Shown here piece after piece: positions 26,115-35,339 of a DNA stretch of 64,000 nucleotides (its first letter is position 1; each line of letters opens with the position of its first letter). The notes below the pieces were generated by a model. That model was not told the DNA's origin and did not search any database. It saw nothing but the letters and a program-made list of their open reading frames with translations. The translations under genes and the position numbers were made by a program. Source of the DNA: Paracoccaceae bacterium (GTDB taxonomy: Bacteria; Pseudomonadota; Alphaproteobacteria; Rhodobacterales; Rhodobacteraceae); the NCBI GenBank assembly GCA_018223125.1, contig JAAEZA010000001.1, forward strand, positions 87,329 to 151,328, written 5' to 3'.

Positions 26115-26774
26115 GTGTCAGCAGACCGCACAAATGACGCACAAGATCCGGGCAACGGGCTCGGAAACGGGTTGGGCGCACGTATGCGGCGCCAGCGGCA
26201 GCGTTGCTCCATGACGCTACAACAACTTAGCGCCGCAAGCGGTGTGTCTGTCGGATACCTCAGTCAGGTTGAGCGGGACCGCGCCACACCGACACTCGGG
26301 ACGCTTTCCCAGATTGCAGAGGCATTGGGACAAACAGCGGATTACTTCATTCGCACGCCCGCAGTTGCGGAAAGCTTTACCCGTGGAACCAGCCGCCCGC
26401 GGTTTTCCGTGTCCGGTTCCTCGGTTGAATACGAACAGATCGGGGTAAACCTGCCCGGTCACGAGATGACGTCTTTCGTGTTGAACGTGCCTCCCGGATA
26501 TGAATCCGAACTGATCCAGCATGTGGGAGAGGAAATCATCTACATTCTGGAAGGCGAAATCGTGCAACGGGTCGGCGGGCGCGAATATACGATGACCACG
26601 GGGGACAGCCTGCATTATCTGGGGGAAAAACCCCACGGCTGGGCCAATGCTTCGGACAAACCTGCGCGGATTCTGTGGGTTGGCCGGATGCAATACCAGA
26701 AATCCGGAGAGCTTTCGCCAACGGATACAGAACACGGTGTACAAGTTTCCGAACTTGTCCCGATGCGCCCATAA
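26115..26774 (+). CDS. XRE family regulator with C-terminal cupin domain
   Basis: This protein has 219 residues from a GTG at 26115 with a GGGAGGA ribosome site. The frame is open further upstream, but that part is AT-rich leader. A helix-turn-helix lies at about residues 25-80 (MRRQRQRCSMTLQQLSAASGVSVGYLSQVERD). The C-terminal cupin (VGEEIIYILEGEIVQRVGG, then GDSLHYLGEKPHGW) binds a small ligand or metal. Regulators of this type usually control amino-acid, polyamine or peptide use. The Dpp-like operon starts 71 bp downstream and is the likely target. Confidence 0.9.
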   Translation: MSADRTNDAQDPGNGLGNGLGARMRRQRQRCSMTLQQLSAASGVSVGYLSQVERDRATPTLGTLSQIAEALGQTADYFIRTPAVAESFTRGTSRPRFSVSGSSVEYEQIGVNLPGHEMTSFVLNVPPGYESELIQHVGEEIIYILEGEIVQRVGGREYTMTTGDSLHYLGEKPHGWANASDKPARILWVGRMQYQKSGELSPTDTEHGVQVSELVPMRP

Positions 26775-26845
26775 GGGGCAAATCCGCAGACAGAAATATC
26801 TGCTGCCAATACTCAAGAACCAAACCAACGGAGAATATTGAAACA

Positions 26846-28435
26846 ATGACACTTAAAACCACTTTGGCCTCGGGCCTGTTGCTGGCATCGCTCGGAAGCG
26901 GCGCTTTTGCACAATCACTGGTCTACTGTTCGGAAGGTTCCCCGGAAGGCTTTGACCCTGCACTTTACACAGCCGGCACGACATTTGATGCCTCCAGCCA
27001 GCCCCTTTACAACCGACTGGCAGAGTTCAAGACCGGCACAACCGAGACTGTTCCGGGCCTTGCGGAAAGCTGGGAAGTTTCCGAGGACGGCAAGAAGGTG
27101 ACTTTCAAGCTGCGCAAGGGTGTGAAATTCCACTCCAACGCCCAGTTTACCCCGACACGGGATTTCAACGCTGACGATGTGATTTTCACGTTTGACCGTC
27201 AGGGCAACGCGGACAACCCCTACAACAAAGTGTCCGGTGGCACTTGGGAATACTATGGCGGCATGTCCATGCCGGACCTTATCGAAAGCATCGAGAAGGT
27301 TGACGATTACACGGTTGTCTTCAACCTGACCCGCCCCGAAGCGCCGTTCATTGCCAATATGGCGATGGATTTCGCATCCATTGTGTCCAAGGAATACGCG
27401 GACGCCATGCTGGAAGCCGGCACACCGGAAATGGTAAACCAGGCGCCAATCGGCACCGGCCCTTTCTCTTTCCAGGCCTATCAGAAGGATGCGGTGATCC
27501 GTTACCTGCGCAACGATGATTACTGGGGCAACAAGGCCAAGGTTGAATCCCTGATCTTCGCAATCACTCCGGATGCTTCCGTGCGGTATCAAAAGGTTCA
27601 GGCTGGCGAATGTCATGTGATGGCATACCCGAACCCTGCAGATGTGGAAGCGATGAAAAGCGATGAAAGCATCGTTGTTATGGAACAGGAAGGCCTGAAC
27701 GTGGGCTATCTGGCCTATAACACCCGTGTGGCCCCTTACGACAACCCGAAGGTGCGCAAGGCGCTGAACATGGCGATTGACAAGCAATCCATCATCGACG
27801 TTGTGTTCCAGGGCTCCGGCCAGATCGCCAAGAACCCGATCCCGCCGACCATGTGGTCCTACAACAACGACATTCAGGACGATGCGCATGATCCCGAAGC
27901 AGCCAAGGCTATGCTGGAAGCTGAAGGCGTAACCGACCTGTCCATGAAAATCTGGGCGATGCCGGTACAGCGTCCCTACAACCCGAATGCACGGCGCATG
28001 GCCGAACTGATGCAGGAAGACTTCTCCAAGATCGGTGTGGACGTGGAAATCGTGTCTTATGAGTGGGGTGAATACCTGTCCCGTTCCAAGGAACTGGACC
28101 GCGATGGCGCGATCCTGCTGGGCTGGACCGGTGACAACGGCGATCCGGACAACTTCCTTGCGGTTCTGCTGGGCTGTGACGGCGTTGGCAAATCCAACCG
28201 CGCACAATGGTGCAACGAAGAGTTCGACGCCCTGATTCAGAAAGCCAAGAGCGAGTCTTCCCAGGAAGAGCGTGCCAAGCTTTACGAAGAAGCACAGGTT
28301 ATCTTCAAGGATCAGGCCCCTTGGGCCACGATTGCGCATTCGGTTGTGTACATGCCAATGCGCCCCGAAGTGGAAGGCTATGTGGTGCACCCGCTTGGCA
28401 GCCACATCTTTAACGAAGTCGGATTGTCCGAGTAA
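26846..28435 (+). CDS. Dipeptide/oligopeptide ABC transporter substrate-binding protein (DppA-like)
   Basis: This SBP_bac_5 protein has 529 residues from the ATG at 26846. The signal peptide ends at AFA-Q near residue 23. The mature protein opens LVYCSEGSPEGFDPALYTAGTT, the DppA-type start, and contains FTFDRQGNADNPYN, PIGTGPF and VRKALNMAIDK, all family landmarks. It delivers a dipeptide or similar compound to the permeases encoded downstream. Its closest named relative is probably DppA, but the ligand is not proven. A strong hairpin follows and an M24 peptidase gene comes next. Confidence 0.9.
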   Translation: MTLKTTLASGLLLASLGSGAFAQSLVYCSEGSPEGFDPALYTAGTTFDASSQPLYNRLAEFKTGTTETVPGLAESWEVSEDGKKVTFKLRKGVKFHSNAQFTPTRDFNADDVIFTFDRQGNADNPYNKVSGGTWEYYGGMSMPDLIESIEKVDDYTVVFNLTRPEAPFIANMAMDFASIVSKEYADAMLEAGTPEMVNQAPIGTGPFSFQAYQKDAVIRYLRNDDYWGNKAKVESLIFAITPDASVRYQKVQAGECHVMAYPNPADVEAMKSDESIVVMEQEGLNVGYLAYNTRVAPYDNPKVRKALNMAIDKQSIIDVVFQGSGQIAKNPIPPTMWSYNNDIQDDAHDPEAAKAMLEAEGVTDLSMKIWAMPVQRPYNPNARRMAELMQEDFSKIGVDVEIVSYEWGEYLSRSKELDRDGAILLGWTGDNGDPDNFLAVLLGCDGVGKSNRAQWCNEEFDALIQKAKSESSQEERAKLYEEAQVIFKDQAPWATIAHSVVYMPMRPEVEGYVVHPLGSHIFNEVGLSE

Positions 28436-28450
28436 CAATCCAAGACAACA

Positions 28451-28484
28451 GGGGGCGGCATCAAGATGCCGCCCCCGCTCCTTT
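28451..28484 (+). terminator. Strong hairpin/attenuator after the dppA-like gene
   Basis: GGGGGCGGCAT (28451-28461) pairs perfectly with ATGCCGCCCCC (28466-28476) around a CAAG loop and is followed by GCTCCTTTT. It lies between the binding-protein and peptidase genes, the same arrangement as in the polyamine-type operon. Confidence 0.8.
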
Positions 28485-28514
28485 TAACGCCTCCAGTCGA
28501 CGAGTGACCGACAC

Positions 28515-29624
28515 GTGACCGATACCCTGACAGACCGCCTTGCCCCTTATGCCGCCGTAGCGGCCGAACTTGGCGTTGACGCCGTGGCCCTTGTGCCCGG
28601 ACCTAATTTTACCCGTGCGGTAGAACACAGTTTCATGAGCCACGAGAGGCCGTTTGTACTGGTGATCCCCGCCGATGGTGCCCCTGCGGCACTGGTGCCC
28701 AATCTTGAACTTGGCAGCTGGGCACAGGTCGGGTTTGACGGCGCCGTATTCGACTGGCGCGACCAGACCGGATACTCCGACGCCTTTTCGGGCATGATGG
28801 ACCACCTGAAGATTTCCTCTGTTGGTGTGGAAGGGCAGGTGATGCGGGTTTTTGTCCACCACGCGCTGAAACAGGCGCAACCCGACCTGCGGATTGTCGA
28901 TGCCGAGCGCGAGATTTCCGCGCTCCGGATGATCAAGACCGAAAAGGACGTGGCCGCCCTGCAACTGGCGATCCGGATCTCCGAACGGGCGCTGCACCGC
29001 ACGCTGGATACTGTGAAGATCGGGCAGAGCGAGAAGGACATCGAACAAACGCTGATCCAGATGCTGTTTGCCGAAGGGGCAGACGATCTGTCCTTCGCGC
29101 CGATCGTGGCGGCAGGAGATAATTCCGCCATGCCCCATGCGCACGCCCGTGACGATTATGCGGTTAAGGCCGGAGATGCGCTGCTGATCGACTTTGGTGC
29201 CTATAAGGACGGCTTTGCCGCCGATATTACGCGCACGGTTTTTCTGGGCCATGTCAGCGACGAGGGCAGGGAAGTCTATGACACTGTATTGAAAGCCAAC
29301 CTTGCCGGTCTGGATGTGACCCGTGCCGGTGTGACGGCCCATGAAATAGACGATGCTGTTATCAGCGTGCTTGAAAATTCGCCCTACGGCGACCGGATTC
29401 GCACCAAGACCGGACACGGTTTGGGGCGCAGTGTGCATGAAGCCCCTTATATCATGCGGGGAAATCACATGACCTTACCCGCGGGAACCGTTTACACCAA
29501 TGAACCCGGCCTTTACCAGCTCGGCAACTTTGGTGTGCGCATCGAAGATGACGTTCTGATCACGCAGGACGGTTACAAATTGCTGACCCACTTTCCCAAA
29601 GAACTGATGGTGCTTCCGTGCTAA
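28515..29624 (+). CDS. M24 family metallopeptidase (Xaa-Pro aminopeptidase-like)
   Basis: This 369-residue protein starts at GTG. Residues 1-135 form the creatinase N-terminal domain; the rest is the pita-bread catalytic domain. All five dinuclear metal ligands are present: D226 (IDFGA), D237 (ADITR), H301 (GHGLG), E330 (NEPGLY) and E344 (RIEDD). It would cleave Xaa-Pro or dipeptides in the cytoplasm, possibly the peptide imported by the surrounding Dpp system. It overlaps the next permease gene by 7 nt, so it belongs to the operon. Confidence 0.9.
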   Translation: MTDTLTDRLAPYAAVAAELGVDAVALVPGPNFTRAVEHSFMSHERPFVLVIPADGAPAALVPNLELGSWAQVGFDGAVFDWRDQTGYSDAFSGMMDHLKISSVGVEGQVMRVFVHHALKQAQPDLRIVDAEREISALRMIKTEKDVAALQLAIRISERALHRTLDTVKIGQSEKDIEQTLIQMLFAEGADDLSFAPIVAAGDNSAMPHAHARDDYAVKAGDALLIDFGAYKDGFAADITRTVFLGHVSDEGREVYDTVLKANLAGLDVTRAGVTAHEIDDAVISVLENSPYGDRIRTKTGHGLGRSVHEAPYIMRGNHMTLPAGTVYTNEPGLYQLGNFGVRIEDDVLITQDGYKLLTHFPKELMVLPC

Positions 29625-30625
29625 ACTATGTCCTGAGCCGACTACTGACTTTCGTGCCGACCTTTTTCGGCGTGACCCTGATTTCCTTTGCCTTCATCCG
29701 CGTTCTGCCCGGTGATCCGATCATTGTCATGGCCGGTGAACGGGGCGTCAGTCAGGAAAGATACGACCAGCTTGCCACGCAATTCGGCTTTGACCGGCCA
29801 ATTTATTTGCAGTTCTGGGATTACTTTACCGGCGTGTTGCAGGGGGATCTTGGCAACAGTTTTGTGACCAAGAAACCCGTCTGGGACGAGTTTTTCGCGC
29901 TGTTTCCCGCCACGCTGGAACTGTCGCTATGTGCGATGGTTCTGGCGGTGCTGCTGGGGCTGCCTGCAGGGGTGATTGCGGCTGTAAACCGTGGCAAGTT
30001 CTTTGACCGTGCGTTGATGTCCACGGCATTGGTGGGGTATTCCATGCCGATCTTCTGGTGGGCGCTGCTGCTGATCATCGTGTTTTCCGGCAATCTGGGC
30101 TGGACGCCGGTGTCAGGGAGGATTGATCTGCTTTACTACTTCCCCGATCCGACCGGCTTTATGTTGATAGACAGTCTGGCATCGGGACAGAAGGGAGCGT
30201 TCTGGTCCGCGATCCGGCATCTGATCCTGCCGACAATCGTGCTCGGGACCATTCCGCTGGCTGTGATTGCACGGCAGACCCGCTCGGCCATGCTGGAAGT
30301 GCTGGGCGAGGATTACGTGCGCACTGCGCGGGCCAAGGGCATGTCGCCCCGCCGGATCAACTCGATCCATGCCCTGCGCAATGCGCTTATTCCGGTGATC
30401 ACCGTGATCGGCCTGTCGGTTGGCACCTTGCTGGCGGGCGCAATCCTGACGGAAACCATCTTCAGCTGGCCCGGTATTGGCAAGTGGATGGTGGATAGTA
30501 TCTTCCGCCGCGACTATCCGGTGGTGCAGGGTGGCCTGCTGTTGATCGCCGTGATGGTGATGATCGTAAACCTGACGGTAGATATGCTCTACGGTCTGAT
30601 TAACCCGAAAATCAGGAAACGGTAA
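29618..30625 (+). CDS. Dipeptide ABC transporter permease (DppB-like)
   Basis: This 335-residue inner-membrane permease starts at a GTG inside the end of the peptidase gene. The opening LSRLLTFVPTFFGVTLISF and the RVLPGDPI segment are typical of DppB/OppB. The EAA-type loop (EDYVRTARAKGMSPRRINSIHALRNALIP) and the ETIFSWPGIG motif follow. A stretch with about six hydrophobic helices is seen. It pairs with the DppC-like product. Confidence 0.92.
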   Translation: MLNYVLSRLLTFVPTFFGVTLISFAFIRVLPGDPIIVMAGERGVSQERYDQLATQFGFDRPIYLQFWDYFTGVLQGDLGNSFVTKKPVWDEFFALFPATLELSLCAMVLAVLLGLPAGVIAAVNRGKFFDRALMSTALVGYSMPIFWWALLLIIVFSGNLGWTPVSGRIDLLYYFPDPTGFMLIDSLASGQKGAFWSAIRHLILPTIVLGTIPLAVIARQTRSAMLEVLGEDYVRTARAKGMSPRRINSIHALRNALIPVITVIGLSVGTLLAGAILTETIFSWPGIGKWMVDSIFRRDYPVVQGGLLLIAVMVMIVNLTVDMLYGLINPKIRKR

Positions 30626-31536
30626 TGACTGACGCTTCTTCAACACAGACAGCCAAAGCCATCGGTGAAGAACGGCCCTCCCGTCTGAAGGAATTCTGGT
30701 TCTATTTCCGCGAAAACCGTGGCGCTGTCATTGGCCTGTGGATCTTCGCTGTCTTTGCCTTCCTTGCCCTGTTCGGGCCGTGGATCGCGCCCCATGACGC
30801 CACAGAGCAATTCCGCAGCAACGCGCTGCAACCCCCGTTCTGGCAAGAGGGCGGCAGCACCGAGTTCCTGCTGGGCACCGATCCGCTGGGCCGCGATATG
30901 CTGTCCCGCCTGATCGTTGGTGCACGGTTCTCCTTCTTTGTGGGGATTGTTGTGGTCAGCGTTGCGGCTTCGGGCGGTATCCTGATCGGCCTGCTGGCCG
31001 GTTTCGCGCCCAAATGGGTCGATACGATCATCATGCGGATCATGGATATTATTCTGGCCTTTCCATCTCTGCTGCTGGCCCTTGTGCTGGTGGCGATCCT
31101 TGGTCCGTCCCTGATCAACGCGATGATTGCCATCGCGATCGTGCTGCAACCCCATTACGTGCGCCTGACCCGCGCCAGCGTGATGTCGGAGCGGCAGAAG
31201 GACTATGTCACCTCGGCCCGCGTCGTGGGGGCGGGGACGTTGCGCCTGATGTTCGTCACCGTGCTGCCCAACTGCCTGTCCCCGATCATCGTGCAGGCGG
31301 CCCTGTCGTTTTCCACGGCGATCCTTGATGCGGCCGCGCTCGGCTTTCTGGGGATGGGGGCGCAGCCGCCGACACCGGAATGGGGCACCATGCTGGCCGA
31401 GGCCCGCGAATTTATCCTGCGCGCATGGTGGGTTGTAACCTTCCCCGGCCTTGCAATCCTGATCACCGTTCTGGCGATCAACCTGCTGGGCGACGGGCTG
31501 CGTGATGCCCTTGACCCGAAACTGAAACGGAGCTGA
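30625..31536 (+). CDS. Dipeptide ABC transporter permease (DppC-like)
   Basis: This 303-residue permease has its ATG overlapping the dppB stop by one base (TAATG). It has the N-terminal OppC_N segment (FWFYFRENRGAVIGLWIF), LLGTDPLGRDMLSRLI and the EAA loop QKDYVTSARVVGAGTLRLMFVTVLP. The C-terminal GFLGMGAQPPTPEWGTML is the classic DppC signature. It forms the channel together with DppB. Confidence 0.93.
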   Translation: MTDASSTQTAKAIGEERPSRLKEFWFYFRENRGAVIGLWIFAVFAFLALFGPWIAPHDATEQFRSNALQPPFWQEGGSTEFLLGTDPLGRDMLSRLIVGARFSFFVGIVVVSVAASGGILIGLLAGFAPKWVDTIIMRIMDIILAFPSLLLALVLVAILGPSLINAMIAIAIVLQPHYVRLTRASVMSERQKDYVTSARVVGAGTLRLMFVTVLPNCLSPIIVQAALSFSTAILDAAALGFLGMGAQPPTPEWGTMLAEAREFILRAWWVVTFPGLAILITVLAINLLGDGLRDALDPKLKRS

Positions 31537-31539
31537 GCC

Positions 31540-32517
31540 ATGTCCCTGTTACGCATCCGAAACCTCAGCGTTGATTTCGCCACTGCATCGGGCAAGTTCC
31601 GTGCGGTGGACGGGGTCGATCAGGACGTAAACACCGGAGAGATCCTTGCCATTGTCGGGGAGAGCGGCTCGGGTAAATCCGTGTCCATGCTGGCGATGAT
31701 GGGGCTGCTGCCCTGGACTGCCACGGTGACAGCGGATGAGATGACTTTTGACGGCCATGACCTGTTGACCATCGGCAAGCGGGAACGCCGCCGTGTGGTT
31801 GGCAAGGATCTGGCGATGATCTTTCAGGAGCCGATGTCCTCGCTCAATCCCTGTTTCACGGTGGGCTGGCAGATCAAGGAAACCCTGCGCGTGCATCTGG
31901 GGCTTGGCCGCAAGGCCTGCCATGCTCGCGCGGTGGAACTGTTCGAACAGGTTGGCATCCCCGATCCCGAACGCCGCCTGTCGGCTTTCCCGCACCAGAT
32001 GTCGGGGGGGATGAACCAGCGGGTGATGATCGCTATGGCGATTGCCTGCAAACCCAAACTGCTGATTGCGGATGAACCGACAACCGCGCTTGATGTGACG
32101 ATACAGGCGCAGATCCTCGACCTGCTGACCAGTCTGCGGGATGATAACGGGATGGGGCTGGTTCTGATCACCCATGATATGGGCGTTGTGGCCGAAACGG
32201 CCGAGCGGGTCAGCGTGCAATATGCCGGCCAGAAGATCGAAGAGCAGCCGGTGCTGCCGCTGTTCCAGAGCCCGCATCACCCCTATACGGCGGCTTTGCT
32301 GGACGCGCTGCCCGAACGCGCCACGGAAAAACACCTGCCCACCATTCCGGGTATGGTGCCCGGACAGTTCGACCGCCCCGCCGGTTGCCTGTTTTCCCCC
32401 CGCTGCAAATACGCCAATTCCAAATGCAAGGCCGAGCAACCCGCCTCGCAAGGACCGGAGCTTGGCCATGCGCGGTGTTTCTACCCGCTTAACACGGACG
32501 AGAGGATCGCATCATGA
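31540..32517 (+). CDS. Dipeptide ABC transporter ATP-binding protein (DppD-like)
   Basis: This 325-residue ATPase has Walker [10 protein letters not shown]-loop [10 protein letters not shown], signature [14 protein letters not shown], Walker [13 protein letters not shown] and H-loop ITHDMG. The C-terminal oligopeptide-ABC tail contains several Cys residues ([14 protein letters not shown]), which in some relatives bind an iron-sulfur cluster. It starts 3 nt after the permease and overlaps the next ATPase gene by 4 nt (ATGA). Confidence 0.93.
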   Translation: MSLLRIRNLSVDFATASGKFRAVDGVDQDVNTGEILAIVGESGSGKSVSMLAMMGLLPWTATVTADEMTFDGHDLLTIGKRERRRVVGKDLAMIFQEPMSSLNPCFTVGWQIKETLRVHLGLGRKACHARAVELFEQVGIPDPERRLSAFPHQMSGGMNQRVMIAMAIACKPKLLIADEPTTALDVTIQAQILDLLTSLRDDNGMGLVLITHDMGVVAETAERVSVQYAGQKIEEQPVLPLFQSPHHPYTAALLDALPERATEKHLPTIPGMVPGQFDRPAGCLFSPRCKYANSKCKAEQPASQGPELGHARCFYPLNTDERIAS

Positions 32518-33482
32518 GCCCTGCACCTGTCATGAAGGCCGAGGCGCTTCAGCGTCACTATGAAGTCAGCGGCGGACTGCTGCGCAAACCCAACATACTC
32601 AAGGCGGTGGGCGGCGTGGATTTCGCGCTTTACCCCGGTAAAACCCTTGCGGTGGTGGGGGAGAGCGGTTGCGGCAAGTCAACGCTCGCCCGTCTTGTCA
32701 CCATGATCGAGGAACCTACCTCGGGCAGCCTGACGCTCGATGGTAAACCTGTGGTGCCATCGGATTGGGCCAGTCTGCGCAAATCCGTGCAGATCGTGTT
32801 TCAGGATCCTTACGGATCGCTTAACCCGCGCCAGCGTATCGGGCAGATTTTACAGGAACCCCTGATCATCAACCGCCCTGATATTTCCAAAGAGGAGCGG
32901 GAGACCAAGGCGCGGAAAATCCTGGCGCTGGTGGGGCTGCGTCCCGAACACTATGACCGCTATCCCCATATGTTCTCTGGCGGGCAGCGTCAGCGCGTGG
33001 CGATTGCTAGGGCTTTGATGCTGGACCCGAAGGTTCTCGTGCTGGATGAACCGGTTTCCGCGCTTGACCTGTCGATCCAGTCCTCGGTTCTGAATCTTCT
33101 GGTAGATTTGCAGGAAAAGATGCAACTGGCCTATCTGTTCATCAGCCATGACCTGAGCGTCGTGCGCCATGTGGCGGATGAGGTGATCGTGATGTATCTG
33201 GGCCGTGCGGTGGAAAAGGGCAGCAAGGAAGACCTTTTCGGCGCGCCCAAGCACCCTTATACCAACGCGCTGCTCTCGGCGACGCCGCAGGCGGATCCGG
33301 CCAATAAAAAGCGCCAGATCAAGCTGAAAGGGGAATTGCCGTCGCCGCTGGCTGTGCCGGACGGCTGCCCCTTTGCGCCGCGCTGCTGGAAAACACAGGA
33401 TCGCTGTCGGGCCGAACGTCCCGAACTTGGCGTAACACCCCATACCGCCGCCTGTTTCTTTCCAGAAAATGCAGGTGAATAA
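32514..33482 (+). CDS. Dipeptide ABC transporter ATP-binding protein (DppF-like)
   Basis: This 322-residue ATPase has Walker [22 protein letters not shown], the signature [14 protein letters not shown], Walker [13 protein letters not shown] and ISHDLSVV. The C-terminal Cys-containing tail ([14 protein letters not shown]) is again of the oligopeptide-transporter type. It is the last gene of the Dpp-like operon and converges with the flippase gene. DppD and DppF would act as a heterodimer. Confidence 0.93.
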   Translation: MSPAPVMKAEALQRHYEVSGGLLRKPNILKAVGGVDFALYPGKTLAVVGESGCGKSTLARLVTMIEEPTSGSLTLDGKPVVPSDWASLRKSVQIVFQDPYGSLNPRQRIGQILQEPLIINRPDISKEERETKARKILALVGLRPEHYDRYPHMFSGGQRQRVAIARALMLDPKVLVLDEPVSALDLSIQSSVLNLLVDLQEKMQLAYLFISHDLSVVRHVADEVIVMYLGRAVEKGSKEDLFGAPKHPYTNALLSATPQADPANKKRQIKLKGELPSPLAVPDGCPFAPRCWKTQDRCRAERPELGVTPHTAACFFPENAGE

Positions 33483-33485
33483 TCC

Positions 33486-33527
33486 CCTGTGATTGAAAAT
33501 TACAGGATCAGGGGCTGTCCTGATCCT
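33486..33527. terminator. Overlapping hairpins between convergent genes
   Basis: CCTGTGATT/AATTACAGG (33486-33506) and AGGATCAGG/CCTGATCCT (33504-33527) are two 9-bp stems sharing three bases, so only one can form at a time. The second extends into the end of the flippase gene. No T-run follows on either strand. Together they may form a bidirectional end region. Confidence 0.4.
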
Positions 33528-34995
33528 GTGCATGGCCCTTGAAATAGGCCTTTGCGGCCTGTCGCAGGTTCGGATCGAACAGGTAAAGTGCGGCTGCATA
33601 GATTGCGACAGTTGGCAGGGACGCGGCGAGCACGCGCAGCATGTCGGGAAGGCCGTCAAACCACGCCAGATCACGCAACACCACCAGAACCGCCGTTGCC
33701 AGCACCAGCGGTGCGATAATGAAGCGGCTGTGACGGGCAAACCCCTGCCACGCCACCGCCCCGTATTTCCGCGTCAGCCAGAGCATGACCCCCGTCACAA
33801 TGACCGACCCGCCAACCTGCGCCCAAGCCACAGCCATCATCCCGAAAGGACTGGCGATCAGGTTCAGCGCAATGGTCATTCCCAGAAACAGCATTGAAAC
33901 CTTTGGCATCCGGCGGATCTCTCCTGCCAGCGACAGGATCGGTTCCGAGGCAAAGGTGGGCAGGGACAGGGCACGGGCCAGAGCAAGGACAATCACCACC
34001 GGCACGGCAGGGGCCCACTCCGCGCCAAGCAGCCCCGTGATCAACTCTCCTGCAAACACGCAGGTCCAGATGAAGATGGGCAGGGCGGTGAGGAACAGGA
34101 TGTGGAAGTAGGTATCTGCCTGTTTCTGGAAACCTGCCAGCCCGCCTCCGCCGCTGTCACGGGCCTGCCGGAACAGGCTCCACGCAAGGACTTGTGATGG
34201 CACGGCGACAACTTCTGTCAGAGCGCCGACCAGCCGTTCGGCAGCGCGGTAATACCCCACAGCCGCTGCGCCAAGAAAGCCGCCAATGATGAAAGTTGCG
34301 GCATACAGCCTGAAATTGAATGTCATACGACTTGAAAACAACGGTATCGAATAATCCCGCAGGTCCCTTAACTGATCCGCTGACATGCCCCGTCTGGGAG
34401 GCAGGCGTGTGAAGAAAAAACTGAGTATCAGATGCACTGTTTGCAGGGCGATCCGGCCAAACACCAGCGACAGGACGCCGAAACCTGAAAACAGGGCAGC
34501 CAGCGCGACGGCCAGCCCTGCCAGCTCTCCGGTGATTTCACAGATTGCGGAGGCCCGCAGTTTGTGCTGCCAGATCAGCACGCCTTTTTGCGCCGAAGAT
34601 GTGGTCGCCAGCAGCACCCAGAAAGAAAACAGAATGATTAACAGGCCCACGTCGCTTTCCGGTTCAATAGCCAGATAGGCCAATCCGGCCAGCCCGCCGA
34701 TCAGGGCCGCACCAAGACCGAACAGGATCGCGATGTACAGAATCTGGCGGGGCACGCGCGCCGTGCCGGACCACGACATGATATATGGAGCCCATCCGAC
34801 TTCGGCGAAACGCAACAAGAGGATCGCACAGGCAGAGGTCAGGGCGAAGACGCCGAACTCCGCAGGGCTGAGAATCCGTGCAGCTGTGATGAATATGACA
34901 AGCTGGCTGACTTGGGAAAGCACACGTTCCATCATGGTCCACATCCCGTCGGATACTGCGCGGCGATTGGGGGGGGATGCGGGGGGGCGTGTCAT
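33508..34995 (-). CDS. Polysaccharide flippase (Wzx-type, MOP superfamily)
   Basis: This 495-residue integral membrane protein has about 12-14 hydrophobic segments and the family opening (VLSQVSQLVIFITAARILSPAEFGVFAL). It would flip lipid-linked repeat units across the inner membrane in the Wzx/Wzy route, consistent with the priming transferase, Wzz and Wzy-like genes nearby. The ATG at 34995 has a poor ribosome site; a start at residue 18 (MWTMMERVL) is possible. It diverges from the priming transferase gene across a 344-bp AT-richer gap. Confidence 0.88.
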   Translation of the reverse strand: MTRPPASPPNRRAVSDGMWTMMERVLSQVSQLVIFITAARILSPAEFGVFALTSACAILLLRFAEVGWAPYIMSWSGTARVPRQILYIAILFGLGAALIGGLAGLAYLAIEPESDVGLLIILFSFWVLLATTSSAQKGVLIWQHKLRASAICEITGELAGLAVALAALFSGFGVLSLVFGRIALQTVHLILSFFFTRLPPRRGMSADQLRDLRDYSIPLFSSRMTFNFRLYAATFIIGGFLGAAAVGYYRAAERLVGALTEVVAVPSQVLAWSLFRQARDSGGGGLAGFQKQADTYFHILFLTALPIFIWTCVFAGELITGLLGAEWAPAVPVVIVLALARALSLPTFASEPILSLAGEIRRMPKVSMLFLGMTIALNLIASPFGMMAVAWAQVGGSVIVTGVMLWLTRKYGAVAWQGFARHSRFIIAPLVLATAVLVVLRDLAWFDGLPDMLRVLAASLPTVAIYAAALYLFDPNLRQAAKAYFKGHAQDQDSP

Positions 34996-35339
34996 GAAAA
35001 GAGGTCTGGCCTGTCAGTTGTCTCGGGGCGGCATTGCGGCCTGCCGTATCCATAGGATTTCAGGATCGGGGTATGGCCCGTGTGATCGGTTTGAAAAAGG
35101 GCAAAAAGATGTTCGAGTTGTGGCGGAAACCTATTGTTTCTGATTTGGAACCATACAAAAACTTGTCACAAATTAATAACTATCTGTTTTTGATGCATAA
35201 TTTAGAGTTTGAGGAAAAAGGCCCCAAAACTGCGAATGCCATATTTCATGGCGAAATGTTGCGGAAAAAAGGTATTTTTGTAGCAGGGTGTGATTCTGAT
35301 GTGACTGTTACGAGTGTGTGAGTACGAAGTGGAAACAGA
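34996..35339. promoter_or_regulatory. Divergent intergenic region between flippase and priming transferase
   Basis: This 344-bp region is AT-richer from about 35150 to 35300. It must hold the promoters of both genes. A 95-codon frame (35034-35321) runs through it, but its codon use is unlike the neighbouring genes and no ribosome site is seen. I find no clear -35/-10 pair. Confidence 0.4.

Noticed and set aside
26915-28438. Minus-strand open frame of 507 codons
   Set aside because: It is antisense to the dppA-like gene; His/Val/Arg-rich composition without motifs.
35034-35321. 95-codon plus-strand frame before the priming transferase gene
   Set aside because: It is AT-rich, its codon use is unlike the neighbours, it has no ribosome site and no recognisable domain; more likely leader and promoter DNA.
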